Assembly (NCBI GenBank): GCA_963839365.1
Contig: CAWIUT010000002.1
Location: forward strand, 62,001-126,000
Source: DASSKA01 sp963839365
Lineage (GTDB): Bacteria; Actinomycetota; Actinomycetes; Propionibacteriales; Nocardioidaceae
DNA length: 64,000 nucleotides
Reading direction: 5' to 3'
Translations under genes and position numbers: made by a program
In this document: positions 8,975-18,199 of the stretch, piece after piece
How the letters are laid out: every line of letters begins with the position of its first letter
Position numbering within the stretch: position 1 is the first letter of the stretch
Notes under the pieces: model-generated
The model's input: only the letters and a program-made list of their open reading frames with translations
What the model was told of the DNA's origin: nothing
Databases searched by the model: none

Positions 8975-9526
8975 ATGGACGCCTCCGAGCTGCGTGCCGT
9001 GCAGGCACCGTTGAAGCAGCGGTACAAGGAGTCGCCGGCGGCCGCCCGCACCGAGGCGCACGCCACCGGCGACTTCTCCTCTCCCGGCGTGACCACCACG
9101 GTGCACAGCTGGGCCGGTCCGATCCGCGCGGGGCTGCATCCGGCCGCCGGCGGCGACGGCAGCCACGCCTGCTCGGCGGACATGCTGCTGGACGCGCTGG
9201 TGGGCTGCGCCGGCGTCACGCTGCGCAGCGTGGCCACCATGATGGGCCTGGAGATCCGCGACGCCCGGCTGCGCGCGGACGCGGTGTGGGACGCCCGCGG
9301 CACGCTGGGCGTGGACCGCGCCGTGCCGGTCGGGATCAGCGACGCGGTGGTCACCATCGAGCTGGACACCGACGCGGACGACGCCCGGCTGGAGCGGCTG
9401 GCCCGGTCGACGGAGCGGCACTGCGTGGTGGGGCAGTCCCTGGCACAGCCCGCCCGGTTCGTCGTACGACGTGCCGCCGAACGGCTGCCCCATCGGGCCG
9501 AAGGTCATGGGACCAGAGCCACCTGA
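8975..9526 (+). CDS. OsmC/Ohr-family protein
   Basis: A 183-residue OsmC-fold protein. Members reduce organic peroxides through two Cys residues. Here Cys78 (in VGCAGVTL) and Cys150 (in RHCVVGQSL) hold the two family positions. The product could be a peroxidase or an uncharacterised OsmC relative, since substrate cannot be told from sequence. The ATG at 8975 lies 40 bases after trpD. Confidence 0.85.
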   Translation: MDASELRAVQAPLKQRYKESPAAARTEAHATGDFSSPGVTTTVHSWAGPIRAGLHPAAGGDGSHACSADMLLDALVGCAGVTLRSVATMMGLEIRDARLRADAVWDARGTLGVDRAVPVGISDAVVTIELDTDADDARLERLARSTERHCVVGQSLAQPARFVVRRAAERLPHRAEGHGTRAT

Positions 9527-9617
9527 CCGTTGGTGCTCCGGTCTGCGTAGTGCAGGTGGGACACCGTCGTTCGATGTTTCCCTGACAAACCAAGCCAATC
9601 GCCGCCATCATGTGTAG

Positions 9618-10691
9618 GTGGCGAAACCGGGGGGAACGCTTGGGCAGCGCTTCGCGTCACAGAGCAATTCCCTCAACGCGATCCGGTTGGGCCTGGCGGT
9701 CGAGGTGATCGTGTGGCATTCGTACGCGCTCCGAGGCGCGACGTGGCTTCCGCACCACGTCGCAGCAATTCTTGCCGACGTCGGCGTCGACTCCTTTTTC
9801 GCCATATCTGGTTTCCTAATCTGCCGCTCCTGGCAGAGGCGTCCGCACCTTGGAAGGTTCGCCCTTGCCCGGGCACGCCGAATTCTCCCAGGGCTATGGG
9901 GGTGTCTCTTGATTACCGCCTTTCTCGTTGCGCCTGTGGCCGCGCTAATCTCAGGAACGTCTACTCCCACCGCTTCGGGTCAATGGCGCTACGTATTGTC
10001 GAATGCGGGCGTATGGGTTCGATGCTGGGGCATTGACGGCGGCCCGGTGGCGGTCCCGCGGGCTGGTGCGTGGGACGGATCGCTGTGGTCACTAGGTTAC
10101 GAGGCCGCCTGTTATCTCGGGGTCGCAATATTGGGCTGCGCTCGGTTGCTGCGCCCGAGAGTTGTGCTTACACTGGCGTTAATCTTCTGGTCGTGTTCGG
10201 CGACGTTGGTGGCAGCTGGGATCGGAGCTTCGGGGCTTCCGATCTGGTGTGCACCCCGGTGTGGTCTCATGTTTTCTTGCGGCGCCCTGGCTTGGCTGTA
10301 TCGGGAGAAGATTCCTGTCTCTAAGGCTCTAGGATTCCTCGCCCTATGTTCGGTCGTGGCAGGCGCCTTGCTCTTGCCGAGCTACCGACTGCTGGCGGCG
10401 CCGGCGATCACGTATCTGTGCCTCGTTGTTGCGCTGCTTCTTGGGAGGCGCCCGCATTTTGTGTTTGAGACAGACATCTCTTACGGCACCTACGTGTACG
10501 GGTTCGTAATCCAGCAGGCCCTCTTGTTGTGCGGGGTCTCGCTCGGATGGGCACCGTTTGCCGCCCTGTCCACTGTGGTGACCCTTGCGGCGGCCACCGT
10601 CTCCTGGATCGTGATCGAACGGCCCGCTCTCGGTAGACGACGTTTCCCCGACGCGCAACGCGCGATCGCTCCCGACATTCTTACAACCTGA
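9618..10691 (+). CDS. Membrane acyltransferase (acyltransferase 3 / OafA type)
   Basis: A 357-residue polytopic protein with about ten hydrophobic segments. The N-terminal His in VIVWHSYALRG and the run DSFFAISGFLICRSW are hallmarks of acyltransferase-3 enzymes, which transfer acetyl or other acyl groups onto surface sugars or lipids. The start is a GTG with only a weak ribosome site. Base composition and codon choice are visibly less GC-rich than the neighbours, with many T- and A-ending codons, suggesting acquisition by transfer. The acceptor is unknown. Confidence 0.85.
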   Translation: MAKPGGTLGQRFASQSNSLNAIRLGLAVEVIVWHSYALRGATWLPHHVAAILADVGVDSFFAISGFLICRSWQRRPHLGRFALARARRILPGLWGCLLITAFLVAPVAALISGTSTPTASGQWRYVLSNAGVWVRCWGIDGGPVAVPRAGAWDGSLWSLGYEAACYLGVAILGCARLLRPRVVLTLALIFWSCSATLVAAGIGASGLPIWCAPRCGLMFSCGALAWLYREKIPVSKALGFLALCSVVAGALLLPSYRLLAAPAITYLCLVVALLLGRRPHFVFETDISYGTYVYGFVIQQALLLCGVSLGWAPFAALSTVVTLAAATVSWIVIERPALGRRRFPDAQRAIAPDILTT

Positions 10692-10740
10692 CCCCTGCGC
10701 GAGATGTAGCGCGCTGCCCCCAGCCGCTGACAGTTTGACG

Positions 10741-12918
10741 ATGACGGTGCGGGATGATCGGCGGGTGTCTTCCGCCGCCCCCCAGCTCAGCCCGGAACTG
10801 ACCGCGCTCGCGGACGCCTGCGGCGTCGCCACCGACTATCACGACTGGCGCGGCGAGCCCCGTCAGGTGCCCGCGCAGACGGTCGTCGCGGTGCTCGCCG
10901 CGATGGACGTGGACGCCTCCACCCCGGCGGCGGCGCGGGCCGCGCTGACCGCCCGCGAGGAGCAGCGCTGGCGCCGGATGCTGCCACCCTGCGTGATGGT
11001 CACCGGCGGGTCCGCGGCGTCGTTCTGGGTGCACGTGCCGCACGGCGAACCGGCCGAGGTGTCGGTCGAGCTGGAGGCGGGGGAGACCCGCGACGGGCTG
11101 CGCCAGCTGGACCGCTGGGTGGAGCCGGGGTCGGTCGACGGCGCGCTGGTGGGCGAGGCGACCTTCGAGGTGCCGGCCGACCTGCCGCTGGGCTACCACA
11201 CCCTGCGCGCCCGCTCCGGGGGCCGCTCGGCGACGACCAGCCTGGTGGTCACCCCGGCCTGGCTCGGGCTGCCGGAGCGGATGGGCGAGCGGCGGGCCTG
11301 GGGGTTCGCCACCCAGCTGTACAGCGTGCGCTCCGCCCGGTCCTGGGGCGTGGGCGACCTCGTGGACCTGACCGACCTGGCGGTGTGGTCGGCCGGCGAC
11401 CTGGGCGCCGGGTACGTGCTGGTGAACCCGCTGCACGGCGCCGAGCCGGCCCCGCCGATGGAGCCCTCGCCGTACCTTCCGACCACCCGGCGGTTCTTCA
11501 ACCCGCTCTACCTGCGGGTGGAGCGGATCCCGGAGTACGGGGACCTGCCGCGCGCCGAGCGCTACAAGATCGAGCGCACCGCCGGGAAGGTGCGCCGCGC
11601 GCTGGCCAAGGTGGATGCGATCGACCGGGACACCTGCTGGGCGGCGAAGCGGGAGGCGCTCGAGCTGGTGCACGCGGTGCCACGCACGCCCGGCCGGGAG
11701 GCGGACTACCGCGCCTTCCGCAACCGGGAGGGGCAGGGGCTGGTCGACTGGGCGACCTGGTGCGTGCTGGCCGAGGAGCACGGCAGCGACTGCCGCACCT
11801 GGCCGGCGGCGCTGCGGGACCCGCGCTCGGCGGAGGTGGCGGCGTTCCGAGCCGCGCACGCCGAGCGGGTGGACTTCCACACGTGGCTGCAGTGGCTGCT
11901 CGACGAGCAGCTGCAGACCGCGCAGGCCAAGGCGGTCGGCGCCGGGATGGACCTTGGCGTGATGCACGACCTCGCGGTCGGGGTGCACCCCGGTGGCGCG
12001 GACGCGTGGCGGCTGGCGTCGACGTACGCCCCGGGCATGCAGGTGGGCGCGCCGCCGGACGCCTACAACCAGATCGGCCAGGACTGGGGCCAGCCGCCGT
12101 GGCGGCCGGACCGGCTGGCCGAGCAGGGCTACGCGCCGTACCGGGAGATGCTCGCCGCGGTGCTGCGGCACGCCGGTGGGGTGCGGGTGGACCACATCCT
12201 CGGCCTGTTCCGGCTCTGGTGGGTGCCCGTCGGGGCTAAGCCCAGCGAGGGCACCTACGTGCGCTACGACCACGACGCGATGGTCGGGATCCTGGCGCTG
12301 GAGGCGCACCGCGCCGGCGCGGTGGTGGTGGGGGAGGATCTCGGCACCGTGGAGCCGTGGGTGCGCTCCTACCTCGCCGCTCGCGGCATCCTGGGCACAT
12401 CGATTCTGTGGTTCGAGGCCGACGAGGCGGGCAACCCGCTGCCGGCTGAGAAGTGGCGCGAGCTGTGCCTGGCGTCGGTGACGACCCACGACCTGCCGCC
12501 CACCGCCGGTTACCTCAAGGGCGCGCACGTCGCCTTGCGCGAGTCGCTCGGCCTGCTCACCCGGCCGGTGCAGGAGGAGCAGGCCGCCGCCGACGCGCAG
12601 CGGGAGGCCTGGATCGGCGAGCTGCGGTCACGCGGGCTGCTGCCCGCATCCGGCTCGCCGTCGGTCGAGGAGATCGTGGCGGCGCTGCACCGGTACCTGG
12701 CGCTGTCTCCGGCTCGGCTGCTGTGCGTGGCGCTGGTCGACGCGGTCGGCGACGAGCGGATCCAGAACCAGCCCGGCACGTCGGATGAGTACCCGAACTG
12801 GCGGGTTCCGCTGTCCGACCCCAACGGCAAGCCACTGCTGCTCGAGGAAATCCTGACTGCACGTCCCAAGGTCCTAAACGTCATGCTGGAACGCAGAGAC
12901 CTAACGGCTCATTCCTGA
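10741..12918 (+). CDS. malQ: 4-alpha-glucanotransferase
   Basis: A GH77 amylomaltase that disproportionates maltodextrins in glycogen/maltose metabolism. The 725-residue product has an N-terminal beta-rich region (to about 175) and then the TIM barrel. RVDHILGLFRLWW carries the catalytic Asp and VVVGEDLGTVEPW the acid/base Glu. The ATG at 10741 is preferred over TTG at 10735; GTG at 10765 is also possible. GC is high, unlike the acyltransferase just upstream and the fragments downstream, so this is likely a native gene between accessory DNA. Confidence 0.95.
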   Translation: MTVRDDRRVSSAAPQLSPELTALADACGVATDYHDWRGEPRQVPAQTVVAVLAAMDVDASTPAAARAALTAREEQRWRRMLPPCVMVTGGSAASFWVHVPHGEPAEVSVELEAGETRDGLRQLDRWVEPGSVDGALVGEATFEVPADLPLGYHTLRARSGGRSATTSLVVTPAWLGLPERMGERRAWGFATQLYSVRSARSWGVGDLVDLTDLAVWSAGDLGAGYVLVNPLHGAEPAPPMEPSPYLPTTRRFFNPLYLRVERIPEYGDLPRAERYKIERTAGKVRRALAKVDAIDRDTCWAAKREALELVHAVPRTPGREADYRAFRNREGQGLVDWATWCVLAEEHGSDCRTWPAALRDPRSAEVAAFRAAHAERVDFHTWLQWLLDEQLQTAQAKAVGAGMDLGVMHDLAVGVHPGGADAWRLASTYAPGMQVGAPPDAYNQIGQDWGQPPWRPDRLAEQGYAPYREMLAAVLRHAGGVRVDHILGLFRLWWVPVGAKPSEGTYVRYDHDAMVGILALEAHRAGAVVVGEDLGTVEPWVRSYLAARGILGTSILWFEADEAGNPLPAEKWRELCLASVTTHDLPPTAGYLKGAHVALRESLGLLTRPVQEEQAAADAQREAWIGELRSRGLLPASGSPSVEEIVAALHRYLALSPARLLCVALVDAVGDERIQNQPGTSDEYPNWRVPLSDPNGKPLLLEEILTARPKVLNVMLERRDLTAHS

Positions 12919-12952
12919 GACAAGAGCCAAGGGCTGCTCCGATGATTGGAGA

Positions 12953-13162
12953 GTGAAGACCGAGACTGCGGAGTACTCCGATCGCCTGGTCAAATTCGGT
13001 GAGGCCCGGTGGAAGAAGCTGTTGAAGGCGCAAGCGCCTTACCAATGGAACGTCAAGCGACACTGCCCTGGGCGCACGCTTGAAATCGGCTGCGGGATCG
13101 GTCGGAACCTAGGATCTCTATCAACCGCGTCCGTCGGGTGGACCACAGTCGAGTCCAGCAAA
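12953..13162 (+). pseudogene. Class I SAM methyltransferase, 5' fragment
   Basis: From the GTG at 12953 (GGAGA just upstream) about 62 residues resemble the start of a class I methyltransferase, with the SAM motif LEIGCGIGRN. Then the frame departs from the family: shifting by one base at the GGG run 13136-13138 would restore SVG-VDHS, the second SAM-contact strand. The fragment ends at the left inverted repeat of the IS element. It is broken and probably not functional. Confidence 0.75.
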
Positions 13163-13175
13163 GTGGTGTACGACG
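13163..13175 (+). repeat. Left terminal inverted repeat of the IS element
   Basis: GTGGTGTACGACG, the exact reverse complement of 14539-14551. Beyond base 13 the two ends diverge. Confidence 0.8.
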
Positions 13176-13268
13176 GGCCTGAGTGAGCGCGTGCCTGCAA
13201 CGTAGGCGCGGCCACCGGGTGGATCCTTCGAGTGATCTCTCACAACCGACTCGAAGAAGGACACCACG

Positions 13269-14516
13269 ATGACCGCTGGACCCAGTATCGACCCTGCTCG
13301 TTTCCTCGATGAGCAGCTGTCCCAGGCGAGCCCTGACTTGATGCGGGAGCTGCTGACCACCTTCGTCAACGCGTTGCTCTCGGCGCAGGCCGATGCGGTG
13401 TGCGGCGCCGGTTATGGCGAGCGCAGCAGCGAACGGACCAACTCCCGCAACGGCTACCGGTACCGGGATCTCGACACCCGTGTCGGCACCCTGGACGTCG
13501 CGGTTCCCAAGCTCCGTGAGGGCTCGCTGTATCCCGACTGGCTGCTGGAGCGTCGCAAGCGGGCCGAGCGGGCGCTGACCAGCGTGGTGGCGACCTGCTA
13601 CCTGCTCGGCGTCTCCACCCGCCGGATGGACAAGCTCGTGCAGACCCTCGGGATCACCGGGCTGTCGAAGTCACAGGTCTCGGTGATGGCACGTGAGCTC
13701 GACGAGCACGTCGAGCAGTTCCGCACCCGCCGGCTCGAGGAGGCCGGGCCGTTCACCTTCGTGGCCGCCGACGCGCTGGTGCTCAAGGTCCGCGAGGGCG
13801 GCCGGGTGGTGCCGGTCCACGCCCTGGTCGCCACCGGCGTCAACGCCGACGGCCACCGGGAGATCCTCGGCGTCCAGGTCACCTCCAGTGAGGACGGCGC
13901 CGGCTGGCTGGCGTTCTTCCGCGACCTGACCGCCCGCGGCCTGACCGGGGTCAAGCTCGTGACCTCCGATGCCCACCGCGGGCTGGTCTCCGCGATCGAA
14001 GCGACCCTGCCCGGGGCGTCGTGGCAGCGGTGCCGCACCCACTACGCCGCGAACCTGATGTCGGCGACCCCGAAATCCAGCTGGGGGTGGGTCAAGGCGC
14101 TGCTGCACTCGATCTACGACCAACCCGACGCCGACGCCGTCCATGCCCAGTTCGACCGGGTCGTCGACGCGCTGAGCGAGAAGCTGCCCAAGGTCGCCGA
14201 GCACCTCGAGACCGCCCGGGCCGACATCCTCGCCTTCACGCCGTTCCCCAAGGAGGTCTGGCGTCAGATCTGGTCCAACAACCCCAACGAACGGCTCAAC
14301 CGCGAGATCCGCCGGCGCACCAACGTCGTCGGGATCTTCCCCGACCGCGACTCCGTGATCCGCCTCGTAGGTGCAGTGCTGGCCGAGCAGCACGACGAGT
14401 GGGCCGAGGGCCGTCGCTACCTCGGACTCGACGTCCTCGCCCGCGCCCAAGCCGTCGGACCCAGCACCATCGAGGAGGTGACCGACCAACTGACCATCCA
14501 GGCCATCACGGCCTGA
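13269..14516 (+). CDS. IS256-family (Mutator-type) transposase
   Basis: A 415-residue DDE transposase. Catalytic residues can be placed at Asp168 (FVAADAL), Asp234 (VTSDAHRG) and Glu341 (NNPNERLNREIRRR). The CX2H motif RCRTH is at 254-258, between the second Asp and the Glu, as in this family. The N-terminal part carries SERTNSRNGYRYR. The ATG at 13269 follows GAAGAAGGA. The gene appears intact, so the element may still be active. Confidence 0.96.
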   Translation: MTAGPSIDPARFLDEQLSQASPDLMRELLTTFVNALLSAQADAVCGAGYGERSSERTNSRNGYRYRDLDTRVGTLDVAVPKLREGSLYPDWLLERRKRAERALTSVVATCYLLGVSTRRMDKLVQTLGITGLSKSQVSVMARELDEHVEQFRTRRLEEAGPFTFVAADALVLKVREGGRVVPVHALVATGVNADGHREILGVQVTSSEDGAGWLAFFRDLTARGLTGVKLVTSDAHRGLVSAIEATLPGASWQRCRTHYAANLMSATPKSSWGWVKALLHSIYDQPDADAVHAQFDRVVDALSEKLPKVAEHLETARADILAFTPFPKEVWRQIWSNNPNERLNREIRRRTNVVGIFPDRDSVIRLVGAVLAEQHDEWAEGRRYLGLDVLARAQAVGPSTIEEVTDQLTIQAITA

Positions 14517-14538
14517 ACTACAACGACGAAGGATCAGA

Positions 14539-14551
14539 CGTCGTACACCAC
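14539..14551 (-). repeat. Right terminal inverted repeat of the IS element
   Basis: CGTCGTACACCAC, which pairs with 13163-13175. It begins 22 bases after the transposase stop. Confidence 0.8.
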
Positions 14552-14968
14552 CTCAGCGGACTTGACCTGGACCACAACCCAGTCTCAGTGAAAATAGCGC
14601 GAGAGCGCGGGTTCAATGCCATGACGGTGGCTGAATTCTTCGACTCGGAACTGGCTCGCGTCCCGGCGTTCGACACCTTGCTTCTTGCGCACGTCTTGGA
14701 ACACATGACCTACACCGAATCCCTTAACCTCATGCAGGAGTACCTACCCCTTCTCCGGCCCGGCGGGGGAGTCTTCTTGATCTGTCCACAAGAGCGCGGG
14801 TACGCCTCAGACCCCACTCACGTGACCTGGTTCACAGGCGAAGACCTGCAACGCCTGTCCCTTGAGGTCGGGCTCGTTCCGGCGAAGTGGAGGAGTTTCC
14901 CCCTGCCACGTTCGGCAGGTCGGTTCTTCCCCTACAACGAGTTCACCGTCGCTTCCCGGAAGCCGTGA
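14552..14968 (+). pseudogene. Class I SAM methyltransferase, 3' fragment
   Basis: 138 residues in one frame starting exactly at the IS edge: LSGLDLDHNPVSVKIARERG (second SAM-contact strand and helix), then FDTLLLAHVLEHM and LLRPGGGVFLICPQE, the later methyltransferase motifs, to a normal C-terminus (VASRKP). It repeats the strand already present at the end of the 5' fragment, so the two pieces overlap by about ten residues and do not rebuild one gene. It has no start of its own. Confidence 0.75.
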
Positions 14969-15338
14969 GAGTCGCAGCCTGGAGGAACGACGGCGTCAGT
15001 CCACTGTGACTAACAGGACGGGACAGACCACCCAGACCGCCTGGCCCAGGGCATGGACTCTTGCGCATTAACCCGCTCGGCGGGCTTTGACCGTGCAGAG
15101 GTTGCTGGGCCACGCTTGTGCCGGAGTGCTGCTTCTCAACGGCGGGCTATCGCGGAATCATGCGTAGGGTGGCATGGCGAAGTGAGTGAGTGGCGATGTG
15201 GCCGTCGCCTGGTGCCGCACTCGGGCGGTGCCGCTGCGTGGAGACGCGACGTCAGCGGCAGCTGTGGCGCTCGAGCCACTCCTGTCGAGAGAAGTGGCGA
15301 AGAAAGTCGCTCGTCCCGTAGGAGGATCACGATCTCGA
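14969..15338. other. Intergenic stretch without a convincing gene
   Basis: About 370 bases between the methyltransferase fragment (plus strand) and the 3' end of the DUF2142 gene (minus strand). Short open frames exist, but none has a good ribosome site or a recognisable product. No tRNA-like or strong hairpin structure was seen. It may be debris from the rearrangement around the IS element. Confidence 0.5.
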
Positions 15339-16898
15339 TCAAGGTCGTGACTCGATTCCGTGTTCGTTAGCGACTAGGTTGTCGGTCATCTTCGTGCGCG
15401 CACCGCTGGAACCGAACTCGGCGGCTCGGTAACCTCCAACTCGTCGCCTCTCATTGAGCGGAGTCGAGCGGGACGGCGCCACCCAGACCGCGACTGTCCA
15501 AGCTGCGATACCGGTCGCCACCAGGGCCACGACCACCCAGAGCGGCGGGATCGGCCACTCAGAAGTGCCGCTGAGTGGGCTGGACTTGCGCTCGGTCAGC
15601 AATACCTTGACGACTCCGGACGACTGTGCCACAACCATCCCAAGCCCACCGGCGGTCAGCAGGGGGCCGATCAGCCGATGCGAGATGGGGCGCCTCGTCA
15701 GAGCCAGCGCCGCTAGGAGTGGGATTCCGATGCTGTACGGCAGTTCGTAACGGCCCTGCCAAGCGCCAGCGGTGTGTCGATAGGTCATGAGGACAAGGAT
15801 CGCCGGGACGCCGTAGGCGGAGAGGCACGTTGCCAGCATCCCCCACCGGATCCGTCTAGTGCCGCGCGTGAAGGCGATGAAGGCCGTCGCTGTAAAGACC
15901 AAGGCGAAGATCGCGTACAGCAGAGTCGGAGCAAGCTCATCACGGGTGGGAAAGGCCCCCATCGTCTGCCAGAGCCAAAGCAGGACCTGGACGGGTATGT
16001 TGCTGAGGGGACTCGGGGGATCGTGCGTGACTGGCGCCAACGATGGGGAGTTGGTGCCCTGGGTGAACGTCCACAGGCCCCCGGCCAGCGTCGCCACGCC
16101 TACGAGAGTGGTTGCGACGACCAAGACGGCGCGTTCCTGCCGCAGAAGGCGCCCGAGCCGCTGCCAACCCAACAGGCCGGCCGAGGTGGCGAGGATCATG
16201 AGCAGCCAGAGCGGGCCTAGCGTGCGTACCGTCGCAAGCACCATAGCAGCCGGGATGGCCATCCAGAGGAGCCTGCGCTGGACCTCTGGCCTGGTATCGC
16301 TCAGCCCGAGAAGGCATGCCCACACCGCGAGGCCCGCAAGCATCTCGATCCCGTTCGGGGCGGGGAGGGCAGTGCTGTACACGACCATCGGAGTCATGGC
16401 GACAAAGACTGTGAGGACCGCGAGACGAGGACGCTTCCAGAGGCTCAAGGCCGCCCCGACCAGGGCCAGCATCGCCGAGCATAATGCTGCGGCAGTGAGG
16501 CGCATGACGTAAAGGGCGGTCGCGCCTCGGAAGGGCCGTGCGACGGTTCCGACCACCCAGTAGAAGACAGGGTTGTAGCGAGCCGCGGCGCTGGCGACGG
16601 TCACCATCCCGTCGCCGACGTCGCGGACCGGATAGCAGTTGTCGTGACCCGTGTATTGGTAGGACGCGCATTCAGCGGACGCGGCTAGGACAATGCCTCT
16701 GGGAACAGTGACGAGGTCACCTCGGCCATGCAACGGCTGCACGTAGTCTGAGACCCACTGCCCATGGGCAACTTCCGCGGCGCGGTAGGCGTGGTCGAAC
16801 TCATCGATTCCCCGGAATGGGGGGAGAGCGGCGATCCAGGCCAGTTGCAGGAGCAGACTGCCGGCGAAGAGTAGCAGCGGCACTTGCCATTTCTTCAT
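15339..16898 (-). CDS. DUF2142 polytopic membrane protein
   Basis: A 519-residue protein with about twelve hydrophobic helices. After the first helix the run PPFRGIDEFDHAYRAAEVAHG fits the DUF2142 signature (an acidic pair followed by His and Arg-Ala in the first outer loop), which resembles GT-C glycosyltransferases. The ATG at 16898 overlaps the DUF2304 stop by four bases; the frame open to 16946 has no better start. A role in polymer glycosylation is an inference from fold and from the GT2 partner. Confidence 0.8.
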   Translation of the reverse strand: MKKWQVPLLLFAGSLLLQLAWIAALPPFRGIDEFDHAYRAAEVAHGQWVSDYVQPLHGRGDLVTVPRGIVLAASAECASYQYTGHDNCYPVRDVGDGMVTVASAAARYNPVFYWVVGTVARPFRGATALYVMRLTAAALCSAMLALVGAALSLWKRPRLAVLTVFVAMTPMVVYSTALPAPNGIEMLAGLAVWACLLGLSDTRPEVQRRLLWMAIPAAMVLATVRTLGPLWLLMILATSAGLLGWQRLGRLLRQERAVLVVATTLVGVATLAGGLWTFTQGTNSPSLAPVTHDPPSPLSNIPVQVLLWLWQTMGAFPTRDELAPTLLYAIFALVFTATAFIAFTRGTRRIRWGMLATCLSAYGVPAILVLMTYRHTAGAWQGRYELPYSIGIPLLAALALTRRPISHRLIGPLLTAGGLGMVVAQSSGVVKVLLTERKSSPLSGTSEWPIPPLWVVVALVATGIAAWTVAVWVAPSRSTPLNERRRVGGYRAAEFGSSGARTKMTDNLVANEHGIESRP

Positions 16899-17302
16899 GG
16901 CCTGGGCTCGGGGACAGCGACGTGAGGCGGAATCGGTTTGCTGCACGGCTCATCCTGACGGCCTGGCTCGCGCGCAGCTGATCGCCATTCGCTGATTGCC
17001 AAGCTACGAGACAGCGCGGCAATCTGGTCTTCTAGATTGCGGATCCTCTGGTACTCCGCGATCCAGACGAACAGCGACACGACCGCTAGAACATAGAGAA
17101 CGAGGTCCGTCCCTCGACCGACTCCGACGCGGTGGGCGATCCATGTGACCAGCTCAGGCATCACGATCGCCGTTGCGCCAACGCCCAGGACGAGGACCCC
17201 GAGGATGCGGCGCAAAGCAAGGCCTGCCACAGGGAACCGATTCCGCACCGCCAGTAGCGCCGCAGCGCCGAGAGAAACGAGCAACAGCATCTTTATGATC
17301 AT
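16895..17302 (-). CDS. DUF2304 small membrane protein
   Basis: 135 residues: three hydrophobic helices (about 2-18, 30-50, 65-85), the motif GVGRGTDLVLYVL, then a heptad-like stretch (RNLEDQIAALSRSL) and a polar tail. This layout is that of DUF2304 proteins, which commonly accompany dolichyl-phosphate-mannose-synthase-like GT2 enzymes. It overlaps both neighbours by four bases (ATGA). It probably anchors or regulates the soluble GT2. Confidence 0.8.
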   Translation of the reverse strand: MIIKMLLLVSLGAAALLAVRNRFPVAGLALRRILGVLVLGVGATAIVMPELVTWIAHRVGVGRGTDLVLYVLAVVSLFVWIAEYQRIRNLEDQIAALSRSLAISEWRSAAREPGRQDEPCSKPIPPHVAVPEPRP

Positions 17303-18039
17303 GTGGAGGCCCGAAGACTGGTCATCAACAGATCAAAGGCTATGTTGAGGGCATTGATATTGCGCTGGCCCTTGGCTCGCGAGTAGTCGGTATAGCGAAC
17401 TTGCACCGGAATCTCGTGGACGCTCAGTCGCTGCGATCGAACTATGCGTATGAGTTCGCTTGCATACGCCATGCCGCGTAGCCGCAGCCGCACCTTTTCG
17501 GCCGATGCCCGCGTCAGAAGGCGGAGTCCGCAATGCGCATCTGTCACGGGCAGGTGCGTCGTTGCCCTGGTGAAGAAGGTGGCGCACCGAAGAAGCAGGC
17601 GTCGCGAGACGGGGATGTCCCGGGGATGCTCGAGGAAGCGCGATCCGAGCACCACGTCGGCCTCCGTCGTCCTGGCCGCTTCAACGAGTGCGATCGCGTC
17701 TTGAATCCTGTGCTGCCCGTCTCCGTCGAAGGTAAGTATGTAGTCCACGCCGGGCAGGGTGAGGGCAGCCTCCAAGCCGGTTTGGAGGGCTGCCCCTGCC
17801 CCGAGGTTGATGGGATGGCGGAGCACTTGGGCGCCTGCGGATGACGCGAGCTCGGAGCTTCTGTCGTGGCTTCCGTCGTCGACTGCAAGAACTAGGGGAA
17901 AGCTATCGCGAAGCTCGCGGATCACGCCCTCTATGACGGTGCCCTCGTCGAACATTCGCACGATGACGCATGTTCGACTGAGGGACGTCTCGCCGACGGG
18001 TGTGGGGGCGGGCGACGCAGCCGGAACAGGACACGACAC
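17299..18039 (-). CDS. Family 2 glycosyltransferase (DPM1-like)
   Basis: A GT-A fold enzyme of 246 residues that most likely moves a sugar from a nucleotide donor to polyprenyl phosphate or a lipid. Visible motifs are VDDGS (53-57), the metal-binding DGD (105-107, in TFDGDGQH) and SRAKGQRN near the end. It has no C-terminal membrane helices, and the next gene (DUF2304) may supply them. The start is a GTG behind GGGAGGAGAG. It heads a three-gene operon with four-base overlaps. GC is lower than in the flanking core genes. Confidence 0.88.
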   Translation of the reverse strand: MSCPVPAASPAPTPVGETSLSRTCVIVRMFDEGTVIEGVIRELRDSFPLVLAVDDGSHDRSSELASSAGAQVLRHPINLGAGAALQTGLEAALTLPGVDYILTFDGDGQHRIQDAIALVEAARTTEADVVLGSRFLEHPRDIPVSRRLLLRCATFFTRATTHLPVTDAHCGLRLLTRASAEKVRLRLRGMAYASELIRIVRSQRLSVHEIPVQVRYTDYSRAKGQRNINALNIAFDLLMTSLRAST

Positions 18040-18199
18040 CGGACTCTCCTCCCATTGCGCACGGCTGGACGCCTAGACCGTAAGCCGGGCGGGGTGCCCA
18101 AGAAGTGCGAATAGAACTTTTCGATCCACGAGTCGGATGTCCTGATAGCCCGTTCGGATCACCTCCGACGGCAGTTGAGCTAGTGCACTCGCCTTGGTG

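Larger units (their letters stand above)
13163..14551 (+). mobile_element. IS256-family insertion sequence (about 1389 bp)
   Basis: The ends are defined by 13-bp perfect inverted repeats (13163-13175 and 14539-14551) around one transposase gene. Length fits IS256-family elements. The flanks (CCAGCAAA on the left, CTCAGCGG on the right) do not form the 8-9-bp direct repeat expected of a simple insertion. Methyltransferase fragments lie on both sides. Confidence 0.85.

Noticed and set aside
13155..14559. Target-site duplication around the IS element
   Set aside because: The eight bases on each side differ and no alternative end gives matching repeats.
14969..15370. Frame of 105 codons in the gap after the methyltransferase fragment
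   Set aside because: Poor ribosome site, Arg/Ser-rich composition like other shadows, no family resemblance, and overlap with the end of the DUF2142 gene.
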